Source: Siphonodentalium dalli | Lineage: Eukaryota > Mollusca > Scaphopoda > Gadilida > Siphonodentaliidae | Length of the DNA: 64,000 nt | Assembly: GCA_032622095.1 (NCBI GenBank) | Contig: CP136063.1 | Location: 36,244,106-36,308,105 of the forward strand | Reading direction: 5' to 3' | Shown here: in pieces, positions 20,893 to 32,639 of the stretch | Layout: the number at the start of each line of letters is the position of its first letter | How positions within the stretch are numbered: the stretch's first letter is position 1 | The notes under the pieces: generated by a model | What the model was told of the DNA's origin: nothing | Seen by the model: the letters and a program-made list of their open reading frames with translations, nothing else | The model's database searches: none | Made by a program: the position numbers and the translations under genes

Positions 20893-23440
20893 CGAATGCT
20901 TCTTTTTCCGTGACAGAATAATTCCTTTGTGATTTGTTAAGTTTTTTACTGGCGAACGCGATTGGTAGTTCAACGTGTTTATCATCTTGGCTATTAGCAT
21001 ATTGTGATAGTATCGCCCCGATACTATGGATAGATGCATCTACTGTCAGAATGAACAGTTTGTCGGGATTTGGGTAAGCTAAGATGGAGGCGGTTGCTAA
21101 GCTTTCTTTAAGCGTGTCGAACGCTGTTTGGCACGGCGCATCCCACACAAATTTAGCATATTTGGCTGTGAGTTTGATTAAAGGCAATGCCGTGGATGCG
21201 AAAGTAGGAGAATATGACCTGTAAAAATTTAGAATTCCCAGTAATCTGCGGACTTCTTTAACTGATTTCGGAGGTGGTAGAGACTTGATAATTGAACTTT
21301 TTTCAGGGTCAGGGGATGTGCCCTTGTCGGAAATAATATGCCCTAAAAATTTCACTTGTGGTTGGCAAAATTTAGATTTTGATAGTTTAACTATTAAGCC
21401 GTATTCCCTGAGTCTGTCAAATAATTTTGTGAGCTGCTGTATATGCGTTTGAGGATCGGAGCTATGACAGATCAGGTCATCGACAAATCCTTCTACAAAT
21501 GGTAAATCGTGTAGGGCCATGTTCATGAGTTTTAAAAAATACCCTGAGCTCGAGACATATCCCATCGGGGCTCTTTGATAACTGTATTGTCCTTCAGACG
21601 TATTCATAGTTAATATGGGCACATGTTCGGGTTCGACTCCAATAACATGATAAGCATTTGATAAATCAAAGATACTGAAAATAGTTGAGCCGAGTAACTT
21701 GGACGATATTTCTGTAAAACTAGGCATAGACCATTTTAATGGAATGGAAACATCATTGAGTTTTCTCAGATCGATTACCAATCGGTAATTTGGAGTACCA
21801 TCGGGGTTGGGTGTGGATTTGCGTATGAGGAGACTGGGAAATCCCCACGATGAATGGGCAGTGGGTCTAATAATGTCTGCATCTAATAATTTTTTTATCT
21901 CAGCAGCCATAATTCGTTGTTTGTTCAGAGGTGTCGGATATTTTTTGCAAAAAATAGGTAAAGTATTTGGTTTGAGGTCGATTTTCATTTTAATTTTTGG
22001 ACAATATCCTATCTTGTGTATGTCATTTGTAAAAACATCAGGGTATTGTGATACTAGTTGCAATATTTGCTGTTTAAGGTGTTGGGGTGCCACGATATCA
22101 TCGACAGATATAGGTTGAGTCTTGGTGACTGGAGGGTTAATGTCTTGCCGGTCACCTATGGTGTTTATACTGTGTTTGATTGGCGGAGATGAGTTAATGT
22201 TTTGCTCATCGGATGCCGTGCATATCATTTGCTCTTGAGTGCCAAATGCTTGTGCTATTACACGACCTTTCCTAATGGACATATGTGACGCCGATTGGTT
22301 TTCTATCATGACGCAAATATTTGGATTATTTGCATCTGCTATTGTGTCGGTTACATGTACATTTGGTTCCTGTTCGAAAATGGACATGTTACCTTTGCCT
22401 ATTCGGATTATAGGTGTGTTAAACATATCATTTGGCCCTATGAGTCTGCCTGTTATGATGGCGCATGAGTGGGGTGATAATGAAACGTTATTTGTTGATC
22501 GGATGAGTGATGCAATGTGACCATCCCTTAACATTGGGTATAATTGGTTCTGTATTCTGAATTTTTCTAGATCAAAGTAAAGTCTAATACTGTGTTGTTT
22601 CATAAAATCGCGCCCTAAAATGCAAGGACGGGACAAGGTTGCACATATGACAAATTTGTGAGTAAGAATGAGTTTTCCGATTCTAAATGTGAGATGTGTG
22701 GATCCAAAAACTTTCATTGGTGTTCCATCGGCTGATGTGAGTAACACATGTTCTTTAATTAAAGGTGGTCGATTTGGTATGGATCTATAAATGTCGTATT
22801 TCAAGCAACTGGTGGTTGCCCCGGAGTCTAATAGCGATCTAATCCGTTGTTTGTGTATTTTAATGATAGTTGAGCATGGTGTTTGGTTTAGAGCACCATC
22901 TGTCATATCACTTGGATATTTAAGTACTGGTATAGTGTGTTGTATGGGTTTGACTGGTGGTATTATAGGGTTAATTGCAGTATTGGAATGTGATTCGCGA
23001 GAATTGGTGCATGTTGACTTTCTTTTGGATGATGAGTAAGAATTAGTAATGTGTTGGTGCTTGGGCTTTTCAAGGCGATTCAGGGTTTTAAAATGGGAAG
23101 GAAAGTTTAAGTCAAGAAGCGGTGAGATAGACTTATTGGAAGAATTATGAAATCTGGGTTTCATAGAGGGACACCTGTTATGGCAGAAGGTGGTATGTGT
23201 TACCTGCCTGTGGCGAGGGAGATTAAGTGGGCGCCGCGTGCGGTAATTAATATATCGTTCGTTTTGGCACTTTGATGGTAGCGTGGGGTAATGATTAATG
23301 GGTTGCAGCTGTGAATGATAGACTCTATGCTTTTGAGATTCGTATGTTCGATGAGCTTTAGCATATCTATGATTGTGGCCGCCTATGGTGCTAATCTGAT
23401 GTGTAATTGGACTCATTGTCTTGCGTCTACTTGGGATCAA
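20837..23440 (-). pseudogene. pol: pol 5' part: protease, reverse transcriptase, start of RNase H
   Basis: 867 codons, expressed as a Gag-Pol fusion through a -1 frameshift, so its first codon is not a true start. Residues 1-180 are a basic, low-complexity linker. Aspartic protease: LLDSGATTS with D205. About 305-400 is a beta-rich segment seen in many animal Ty3 Pols, loosely dUTPase-like. Reverse transcriptase: about 480-700, first catalytic Asp in FDLSNAY (D592) and FVDD (D654-D655) in place of the common YxDD. RNase H begins at 797 (LTVDAS, D801) and includes TEKEAFA. The frame is lost shortly after, near a TA-rich run at about 20881-20892, and the stretch ends at 20837. Polyprotein processing and cDNA synthesis would be its roles in an intact element. 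Confidence 0.85.
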
Positions 23441-23460
23441 ATTTGTGTAGCAATGAGTCC

Positions 23461-24606
23461 TTATCTGTTTAAAAAATGGTTATTATTTTGAGCCCGACGT
23501 CTGCATTGGTCTGTGGTATCATTGTTTAATCTGCAGTATGTACAGAAGAGGGGTCGTTGAGCTGTTGTAGTATATCTTGCATCCATGGTTTGGATGCGGT
23601 TTGGATGGGAGACCCTTGGTTCAGAGTAGGGGTGGTGAGAATTTGAAGGTTGGCGCCTGTGGGGGTGATCATTGATTCGGTGTCTGTCTTTGGATTGGCG
23701 GGGGGTGTAAGTGGATTGTGATGGCCCTCTTGGAATGTGCCGGTGGTTATTGTCGATATCCATTGGTTGAGGGGATTGTAACTGTGGGAATTGGTTATAA
23801 TCATTATGATGTTCACCGTAACGTAAGCGATAGCGTTGCCGAAGGTTCATTTCGCGTAGGGCAATATCAGTAGCTCTATCAAGCGTTACGGGGTCGTCTT
23901 TGAGAAGCCTGAATTTGATACTAGAGTCGCGAATACCGTCGGAAAAAAATGCTACTAATTGTGTTTGCACTGCTCTTGTGTTAATTTCATCAGTAAACGC
24001 GTGTTTAGCAAGGGTACGTATGCGTTCTGCAAACATGGCAACTGTTTCCGTATGTCTCTGCCTAATGGCTCGTAATGAGGAAAGGGCTTGAGGAGAATCA
24101 GTTATGGAACTGAATAATGAGCGTAACTGTGATTTCAGATCGGTCCAGGTGAACGTGAATTTTCCGTCTGTGTTATTTTCATTTATGAAGCGTTGAATAA
24201 ATTCAGAAACTTGAGATTTACATGTCTGAGCGGCAATTTTTATGATAGTCTCATCTTGTGCCGAAATCGCGCGGGAGTATTTTTCCACCGCATGGACCCA
24301 TTGGGGAAAAGCGTCAAGCTTGCCATCGAAGGGTTCAATAATGGAATTCATCCCCAACAGTGCTGTTATTGTTGTTTGTGTTTTTAAACTTTCAGTCTGG
24401 TCGCGGATAGAACTAGTGAAATGGCTAATTTCATGGGTAAGCCGTGACAATAGCAAGTTTTGAGCATCTTTGCCCATTTCATTAGTAATGTCTGTGTGGG
24501 GGGATCTTGCGGTTGATCGGTCCATTTCCCTGTTTAATTCAAGGTGATGCTGATAATTTTGGCTTGGATGAAAATAATCGCTGCTCTGCGGAGGTGGTGA
24601 CTCCAT
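23461..24606 (-). CDS. gag: gag: capsid/nucleocapsid precursor
   Basis: 381 codons from the ATG at 24606, the first Met after the leader. The N-terminus (1-50) is Ser/His/Gln-rich. The central part has the retrotransposon Gag capsid pattern (about 95-235): IIEPFDGKLDAFPQWV, then FTWTDLKSQLRSLF and RQRHTETVAMFAERIRTLA. A PMDID linker and a basic, Arg/His-rich stretch follow. It ends in one zinc knuckle of the form C355-x2-C358-x4-D363-x4-C368, where the usual His is Asp. Gag assembles the particle and packages RNA. The frame is open throughout; the zinc-knuckle change may weaken RNA binding in this copy. It overlaps pol, which lies in the -1 frame. Confidence 0.85.
   Translation of the reverse strand: MESPPPQSSDYFHPSQNYQHHLELNREMDRSTARSPHTDITNEMGKDAQNLLLSRLTHEISHFTSSIRDQTESLKTQTTITALLGMNSIIEPFDGKLDAFPQWVHAVEKYSRAISAQDETIIKIAAQTCKSQVSEFIQRFINENNTDGKFTFTWTDLKSQLRSLFSSITDSPQALSSLRAIRQRHTETVAMFAERIRTLAKHAFTDEINTRAVQTQLVAFFSDGIRDSSIKFRLLKDDPVTLDRATDIALREMNLRQRYRLRYGEHHNDYNQFPQLQSPQPMDIDNNHRHIPRGPSQSTYTPRQSKDRHRINDHPHRRQPSNSHHPYSEPRVSHPNRIQTMDARYTTTAQRPLFCTYCRLNNDTTDQCRRRAQNNNHFLNR
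23467..23476 (-). promoter_or_regulatory. Gag-Pol -1 frameshift site (two overlapping slippery heptamers)
   Basis: On the minus strand, just before the gag TAA, the zero-frame codons give U UUU UUA (23476-23470) and, overlapping it, U UUA AAC (23473-23467). Both are canonical -1 heptamers in the correct phase, and pol is in exactly the -1 frame. No search for a downstream pseudoknot was possible. Confidence 0.75.
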
Positions 24607-24670
24607 TATGTTATTAAGGATTAACGGTGTCTGTTTTGGGATCTATGGTATGGGTGCGAAATATGTTGTA
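24607..24670 (-). other. Truncated 5' leader; junction with satellite
   Basis: Only 64 bp lie between the gag ATG and resumed satellite (TTTGAACATTTAG from 24671). There is no LTR, no CTCACA end and no evident tRNA primer-binding site. The satellite restarts at monomer position 95, whereas the left flank stops at position 2. Confidence 0.8.
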
Positions 24671-26639
24671 TTTGAACATTTAGTGGCACAAGCTGTCGCT
24701 ATATGGCCACATAATCATCATTTGTACCCGCCTTACTGAAAACCCGGACCAGTTGACCGTCGGTTGACCACCTACAGATATCATGGGGGGATGGCAAATA
24801 AGAAATCGACAAATTTTGAAGTAAATTTCGTATAGTTTGAACATTTAGTGGCACAAGCTGTCGATATATGGCCACATAATCATCATTTGTACCCGCCTTA
24901 CTGAAAACCCGGACCAGTTGACCGTCGGTTGACCACCCACAGATATCCTGGGGGGATGGCAAATAAGGAATCGACAAATTTTGAAGGAAATTTCGTATAG
25001 TTTGAACATTTAGTGGCACAAGCTGTCGCTATATGGCACATAATCATCATTTGTACCCGCCTTACTGAAAACCCGGACCAGTTGACCGTCGGTTGACCAC
25101 CTACAGATATCATGGGGGGATGGCAAATAAGAAATCGACAAATTTTGAAGAAAACTTCGTATAGTTTGAACATTTAGTGGCACAAGCTGTCGCTATATAG
25201 CCACATAATCATCATTTGTACCCGCCTTACTGAAAACCCGGACCAGTTGACCGTCGGTTGACCACCTACAGATATCATGGGGGGATGGCAAATAAGAAAT
25301 CGACAAATTATGAAGGAAATTTCGTATTGTTTGAACATTTAGTGGCACAAGCTGTCGCTATATGGCCACATAATCATCATTTGTACCCGCCTTACTGAAA
25401 ACCTGGACCAGTTGACCGTCGGTTGACCACCCACAGATATCCTGGGGGGTGGCAAATAAGGAATCGACAAATTTTGAAGGAAATTTCGTATAGTTTGAAC
25501 ATTTAGTGGCACAAGCTGTCGCTATATGGCCACATAATCATCATTTGTACCCGCCTTACTGAAAACCCGGACCAGTTGACCGTCGGTTGACCACCTACAG
25601 ATATCATGGGGGGATGGCAAATAAGAAATCGACAAATTTTGAAGGAAATTTCGTATAGTTTGAACATTTAGTGGCACAAGCTGTCGCTATATGGCCACAT
25701 AATCATCATTTGTACCCGCCTTACTGAAAACCCGGACCAGTTGACCGTCGGTTGACCACCTACAGATATCATGGGGGGATGGCAAATAAGAAATCGACAA
25801 ATTTTGAATAGGAAATTTCGTATAATTTGAACATTTAGTGGCACAAGCTGTCGCTATATGGCCACATAATCACCATTTGTACCCGCCTTACTGAAAACCC
25901 GGACCAGTTGACCGTCCGTTGACCACCCACAGATATCCTGGGGGATGGCAAATAAGAAATCGACAAATTTTGAAGGAAATTTCGTATAGTTTGAACATTT
26001 AGTGGCACAAGCTGTCGCTATATGGCCACATAATCATCATTTGTACCCGCCTTACTGAAAACCCGGACAGTTGACCGTGGGTTGACCACCACAGATATCC
26101 TGGGAGGATGGCAAATAAGGAATCGACAAATTTTGAAAGAAATTTCGTATAGTTTGAGCATTTAGTGGCACAAGCTGTCGCTATATGGCCACATAATCAT
26201 CATTTGTACCCGCCTTACTGAAAACCCGGACCAGTTGACCGTCGGTTGACCACCTACAGATATCATGGGGGGATGGCAAATAAGAAATCGACAAATTTTG
26301 AAGGAAATTTCGTATAGTTTGAACATTTAGTGGCACAAGCTGTCGCTATATGGCCACATAATCACCATTTGTACCCGCCTTACTGAAAACCCGGACCAGT
26401 TGACCGTCGGTTGACCACCCACAGATATCCTGGGGGGATGGCAAATAAGAAATCGACAAATTTTGAAGGAAATTTCGTATAGTTTGAACATTTAGTGGCA
26501 CAAGCTGTCGCTATATGGCCACGTAATGATCATTTGTACCCGCCTTACTGAAAACCCGGACCAGTTGACCGTCGGTTGACCACCTACATATATCATGGGG
26601 GGATGGCAAATAAGAAATCGACAAATTTTGAAGGAAATT

Positions 26640-29600
26640 TCGTATAGTTTGAACATTTAGTGGCACAAGCTGTCGCTATATGGCCACATAATCATCATTT
26701 GTATCCGCCTTACTGAAAACCCGGACCAGTTGACTGTCGGTTGACCACCTACAGATATCATGGGGGGATGGCAAATAAGAAATCGACAAATTTTGAAGAA
26801 ATTTCGTATAGTTTGAACATTTAGTGGCACAAGCTGTCGCTATATGGCCACATAATCATCATTTGTACCCGCCTTACTGAAAACCCGGACCAGTTGACCG
26901 TCGGTTGACCACCTACATATATCATGGGGGGATGGCAAATAAGAAATCGACAAATTTTGAAGAAAATTTCGTATAGTTTGAACATTTAGTGGCACAAGCT
27001 GTCGCTATATGACCACATAATCATCATTTGTACCCGCCTTACTGAAAACCCGGACCAGTTGACCGTCGGTTGACCACCTACAGATATCATGGGGGGATGG
27101 CAAATAAGAAATCGACAAATTTTGAAGGAAATTTCGTATAGTTTTGAACATTTAGTGGCACAAGCTGTCGCTATATGGCCACATAATCACCATTTGTACC
27201 CGCCTTACTGAAAACCCGGACCAGTTGACCGTCGGTTGACCACCCACAGATATCCTGGGGGGATGGCAAATAAGAAATCGACAAATTTTTGAAGGAAATT
27301 TCGTATAGTTTGAACATTTAGTGGCACAAGCTGTCGCTATATGGCCACATAATCATCATTTGTACCCGCGTTACTGAAAACCCGGACCAGTTGACCGTCG
27401 GTTGACCAACCACAGATATCATGGGGGGATGGCAAATAAGGAATCGACAAATTTTGAAGGAAATTTCGTTAGGTTTGAACATTTAGTGGCACAAGCTGTC
27501 GCTATATGGCCACATAATCATCATTTGTACCCGCCTTACTGAAAACCCGGACCAGTTGACCGTCGGTTGACCACCTACAGATATCATGGGGGGATGGCAA
27601 ATAAGAAATCGACAAATTTTGAAGGAAATTTCGTATAGTTTGAACATTTAGTGGGACAAGCTGTCGCTATATGGCCACATAATCATCATTTGTACCCGCC
27701 TTACTGAAAACCCGGACCAGTTGACCGTCGGTTGACCACCTACAGATATCATGGGGGGATGGCAAATAAGAAATCGACAAATTTTGAAGGAAATTTCGTA
27801 TAGTTTGAACATTTAGTGGCACAAGCTGTCGCTATATGGCCACATAATCACCATTTGTACCCGCCTTACTGAAAACCCGGACCAGTTGACCGTCGGTTGA
27901 CCACCCACAGATATCCTGGGGGGATGGCAAATAAGAAATCGACAAATTTTGAAGGAAATTTCGTATAGTTTGAACATTTAGTGGCACAAGCTGTCGCTAT
28001 ATGGCCACATAATCATCATTTGTACCCGCCTTATTGAAAACCCGGACCAGTTGACCGTCGGTTGACCACCTACAGATATCATGGGGGATGGCAAATAAGA
28101 AATCGACAAATTTTGAAGGAAATTTCGTATAGTTTGAACATTTAGTGGCACAAGCTGTCGCTATATGGCCACATAATCATAATTTGTACCCGCTTACTGA
28201 AAACCCGGACCAGTTGACCGTCGGTTGACCACCTACATATATCATGGGGGGATGGCAAATAAGAAATCGACAAATTTTGAAGGAAATTTCGTATAGTTTG
28301 AACATTTAGTGGCACAAGCTGTCGCTATATGGCCACATAATCATCATTTGTATCCGCCTTACTGAAAACCCGAACCAGTTGACTGTCGGTTGACCACCTA
28401 CAGATATCATGGGGGGATGGCAAATAAGAAATCGACAAATTTTGAAGGAAATTTTCGTATAGTTTGAACATTTAGTGGCACAAGCTGTCGCTATATGGCC
28501 ACATAATCATCATTTGTACCCGCCTTACTGAAAACCCGGACCAGTTGACCGTCGGTTGACCACCTACAGATATCATGGGGGGATGGCAAATAAGAAATCG
28601 ACAAATTTTGAAGAAAATTTCGTATAGTTTGAACATTTAGTGGCACAAGCTGTCGCTATATGACCACATAATCATCATTTGTACCCGCCTTACTGAAAAC
28701 CCGGACCAGTTGACCGTCGGTTGACCACCTACAGATATCATGGGGGGATGGCAAATAAGAAATCGACAAATTTTGAAGGAAATTTCGTATAGTTTGAACA
28801 TTTAGTGGCACAAGCTGTCGCTATATGGCCACATAATCACCATTTGTACCCGCCTTACTGAAAACCCGGACCAGTTGACCGTCGGTTGACCACCCACAGA
28901 TATCCTGGGGGATGGCAAATAAGAAATCGACAAATTTTGAAGGAAATTTCGTATAGTTTGAACATTTAGTGGCACAAGCTGTCGCTATATGGCCACATAA
29001 TCATCATTTGTACCCGCGTTACTGAAAACCCGGACCAGTTGACCGTCGGTTGACCAACCACAGATATCATGGGGGGGATGGCAAATAAGGAATCGACAAA
29101 TTTTGAAGGAAATTTCGTTAGGTTTGAACATTTAGTGGCACAAGCTGTCGCTATATGGCCACATAATCATCATTTGTACCCGCCTTACTGAAAACCCGGA
29201 CCAGTTGACCGTCGGTTGACCACCTACAGATATCATGGGGGGATGGCAAATAAGAAATCGACAAATTTTGAAGGAAATTTCGTATAGTTTGAACATTTAG
29301 TGGGACAAGCTGTCGCTATATGGCCACATAATCATCATTTGTACCCGCCTTACTGAAAACCCGGACCAGTTGACCGTCGGTTGACCACCTACAGATATCA
29401 TGGGGGGATGGCAAATAAGAAATCGACAAATTTTGAAGGAAATTTCGTATAGTTTGAACATTTAGTGGCACAAGCTGTCGCTATATGGCCACATAATCAC
29501 CATTTGTACCCGCCTTACTGAAAACCCGGACCAGTTGACCGTCGGTTGACCACCCACAGATATCCTGGGGGGATGGCAAATAAGAAAATCGACAAATTTT

Positions 29601-29890
29601 GAAGGAAATTTCGTATAGTTTGAACATTTAGTGGCACAAGCTGTCGCTATATGGCCACATAATCATCATTTGTACCCGCCTTATTGAAAACCCGGACCAG
29701 TTGACCGTCGGTTGACCACCTACAGATATCATGGGGGGATGGCAAATAAGAAATCGACAAATTTTGAAGGAAATTTCGTATAGTTTGAACATTTAGTGGC
29801 ACAAGCTGTCGCTATATGGCCACATAATCATAATTTGTACCCGCTTACTGAAAACCCGGACCAGTTGACCGTCGGTTGACCACCTACAGA
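26640..29890. repeat. 10-monomer (about 1,650 bp) higher-order repeat, two copies
   Basis: Ordered marker pairs: TTGACTGTCGG 26732/28382, TATATGACCACATA 27010/28660, ACCAACCACAGATATCATGG 27407/29056, CGTTAGGTTTG 27468/29117, GTGGGACAAG 27651/29301, CTTATTGAAAAC 28030/29680, TAATTTGTACCCGCTT 28189/29838. All are offset by 1,649-1,650 bp. The CGTTAGGTTTG variant appears again, isolated, at about 48583. Confidence 0.85.
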
Positions 29891-32639
29891 TATCATGGGG
29901 GGATGGCAAATAAGAAATCGACAAATTTTGAAGAAAATTTCGTATAGTTTGAACATTTAGTGGCACAAGCTGTCGCTATATGGCCACATAATCATCATTT
30001 GTACCTGCTTTACTGAAAACCCGGACCAGTTGACCGTCGGTTGACCACCTACAGATATCATGGGGGGATGGCAAATAAGAAATCGACAAATTTTGAAGGA
30101 AATTTCGTATAGTTTGAACATTTAGTGGCACAAGCTGTCGCTATATAGCCACATAATCACCATTTGTACCCGCCTTACTGAAAACCCGGACCAGTTGACC
30201 GTCGGTTGACCACCCACAGATATCCTGGGGGGATGGCAAATAAGAATTCGACAAATTTTGAAAGAAATTTCGTATAGTTTGAACATTTAGTGGCACAAGC
30301 TGTCGCTATATGGCCACATAATCATCATTTGTACCCGCCTTACTGAAAACCCCGGACCAGTTGACCGTCGGTTGACCACCTACAGATATCATGGGGGGAT
30401 GGCAAATAAGAAATCGACAAATTTTGAAGGAAATTTCGTATAGTTTGAACATTTAGTGGCACAAGCTGTCGCTATATGGCCACATAATCATCATTTGTAC
30501 CCGCCTTACTGAAAACCCGGACCAGTTGACCGTCGGTTGACCACCTACAGATATCATGGGGGGATGGCAAATAAGAAATCGACAAATTTTGAATGAAATT
30601 TCGTATAGTTTGAACATTTAGTGGCACAAGCTGTCGCTATATGGCCACATAATCATCATTTGTACCCGCCTTACTGAAAACCCGGACCAGTTGACCGTCG
30701 GTTGACCACCTACAGATATCATGGGGGGATGGCAAATAAGAAATCGACAAATTTGAAGAAAATTTCGTATAGTTTGAACATTTAGTGGCACAATCTGTCG
30801 CTATATGGCCACATAATCATCATTTGTACCCGCCTTACTGAAAACCCAGACCAGTTGACCGTCGGTTGACCACCTACAGATATCATGGGGGGGATGGCAA
30901 ATAAGAAATCGACAAATTTTGAAGGAAATTTCGTATAGTTTGAACATTTAGTGGCACAAGCTGTCGCTATAATGGCCACATATTCACCATTTATACCCGC
31001 CTTACTGAAAACCCGGTCCAGTTGACCGTCGGTTGACCACCCACAGATATCCTGGGGGGATGGCAAATAAGAAATCGACAAATTTTGAAGGAAATTTCGT
31101 ATAGTTTGAACATTTAGTGGCACAAGCTGTCGCTATATGGCCACATAATCATCATTTGTACCCGCCTTACTGAAAACCCGGACAGTTGACCGTCGGTTGA
31201 TCACCCACAGATATCCTGGGAGGATGGCAAATAAGGAATCGACAAATTTTGAAGGAAATTTCGTATAGTTTGAACATTTAGTGGCACAAGCTGTCGCTAT
31301 ATGGCCACATAATCATCATTTGTACCCGCCTTACTGAAAACCCGGACCGTTGACCGTCGGTTGACCACCTACAGATATCATGGGGGGATGGCAAATAAGA
31401 AATCGACAAATTTTGAAGGAAATTTCGTATAGTTTGAACATTTAGTGGCACAAGCTGTCGCTATATGGCCACATAATCACCATTTGTACCCGCCTTACTG
31501 AAAACCCGGACCAGTTGACCGTCGATTGACCACCCACAGATATCCTGGGGGGATGGCAAATAAGAGATCGACAAATTTTGAAGGAAATTTCGTATAGTTT
31601 GAACATTTAGTGGCACAAGCTGTCGCTATATGGCCACATAATCATCATTTGTACCCGCCTTACTGAAAACCCGGACCAGTTGACCGTCGGTTGACCACCT
31701 ACATATATCATGGGGGGGGTGGCAAATAAGAAATCGACAAATTTTGAAGGAAATTTCGTATAGTTTGAACATTTAGTGGCACAAGCTGTCGCTATATAGC
31801 CACATAATCATCATTTGTACCCGCCTTACTGAAAAACCCGGACCAGTTGACCGTCGGTTGACCACCTACAGATATCATGGGGGGATGGCAAATAAGAAAT
31901 CGACAAATTTTGAAGGAAATTTCGTATAGTTTGAACATTTAGTGGCACAAGCTGTCGCTATATGGCCACATAATCATCATTTGTACCCGCCTTACTGAAA
32001 ACCCGGACCAGTTGACCGTCGGTTGACCACCTACATATATCATGGGGGGATGGCAAATAAGAAATCGACAAATTTTTTAGAAAATTTCGTATAGTTTGAA
32101 CATTTAGTGGCACACGCTGTCGCTATATGGCCACATAATCATCATTTGTACCCGCCTTACTGAAAACCCGGACCAGTTGACCGTCGGTTGACCACCTACA
32201 GATATCATGGGGGATGGCAAATAAGAAATCGACAAATTTTGAAGGAAATTTCGTATAGTTTGAACATTTAGTGGCACAAGCTGTCGCTATATAGCCACAT
32301 AATCATCATTTGTACCCGCCTTACTGAAAACCCGGACCAGTTGACCGTCAGTTGACCACCTACAGATATCATGGGGGGATGGCAAATAAGAAATCGACAA
32401 ATTTTGAAGGAAATTTCGTATAGTTTGAACATTTAGTGGCACAAGCTGTCGCTATATGGCCACATAATCATCATTTGTACCCGACTTACTAAAAAACCCG
32501 GACCAGTTGACCGTCGGTTGACCACCCACAGATATCATGGGGGGATGGCAAATAAGAAATCGACAAATTTTGAAGGAAATTTCGTATAGTTTGATCATTT
32601 AGTGGCACAAGCTGTCGCTATATGGCCACATAATCATCA

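Larger units (their letters stand above)
11056..24670 (-). mobile_element. Decayed env-bearing Ty3/gypsy-type LTR retroelement (endogenous retrovirus-like)
   Basis: A 13.6-kb interruption of the satellite that is read on the minus strand. Order 5' to 3' (right to left): truncated leader, gag, pol (PR-RT-RH-IN), a 4.1-kb spacer with antisense genes, env, 3' untranslated region, one LTR. Protease before RT, RNase H before integrase, and a GPY/F motif after integrase place it in the Ty3/gypsy (Metaviridae) group. The F-type env makes it errantivirus-like. The sense strand is A/C-rich throughout, including the spacer, which argues that the spacer belongs to the element. The 5' LTR and primer-binding site are missing, and gag, pol and env all carry lesions, so this copy is not expected to be autonomous. 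The two flanks meet the element at different monomer phases (positions 2 and 95 of the 165-bp unit), with no target-site duplication visible. Confidence 0.93.

Noticed and set aside
20371-24463. Plus-strand open frames opposite gag and pol
   Set aside because: Shadows of the minus-strand coding frames, with no promoter or motif. Unlike genes A and B they have no paralogue.
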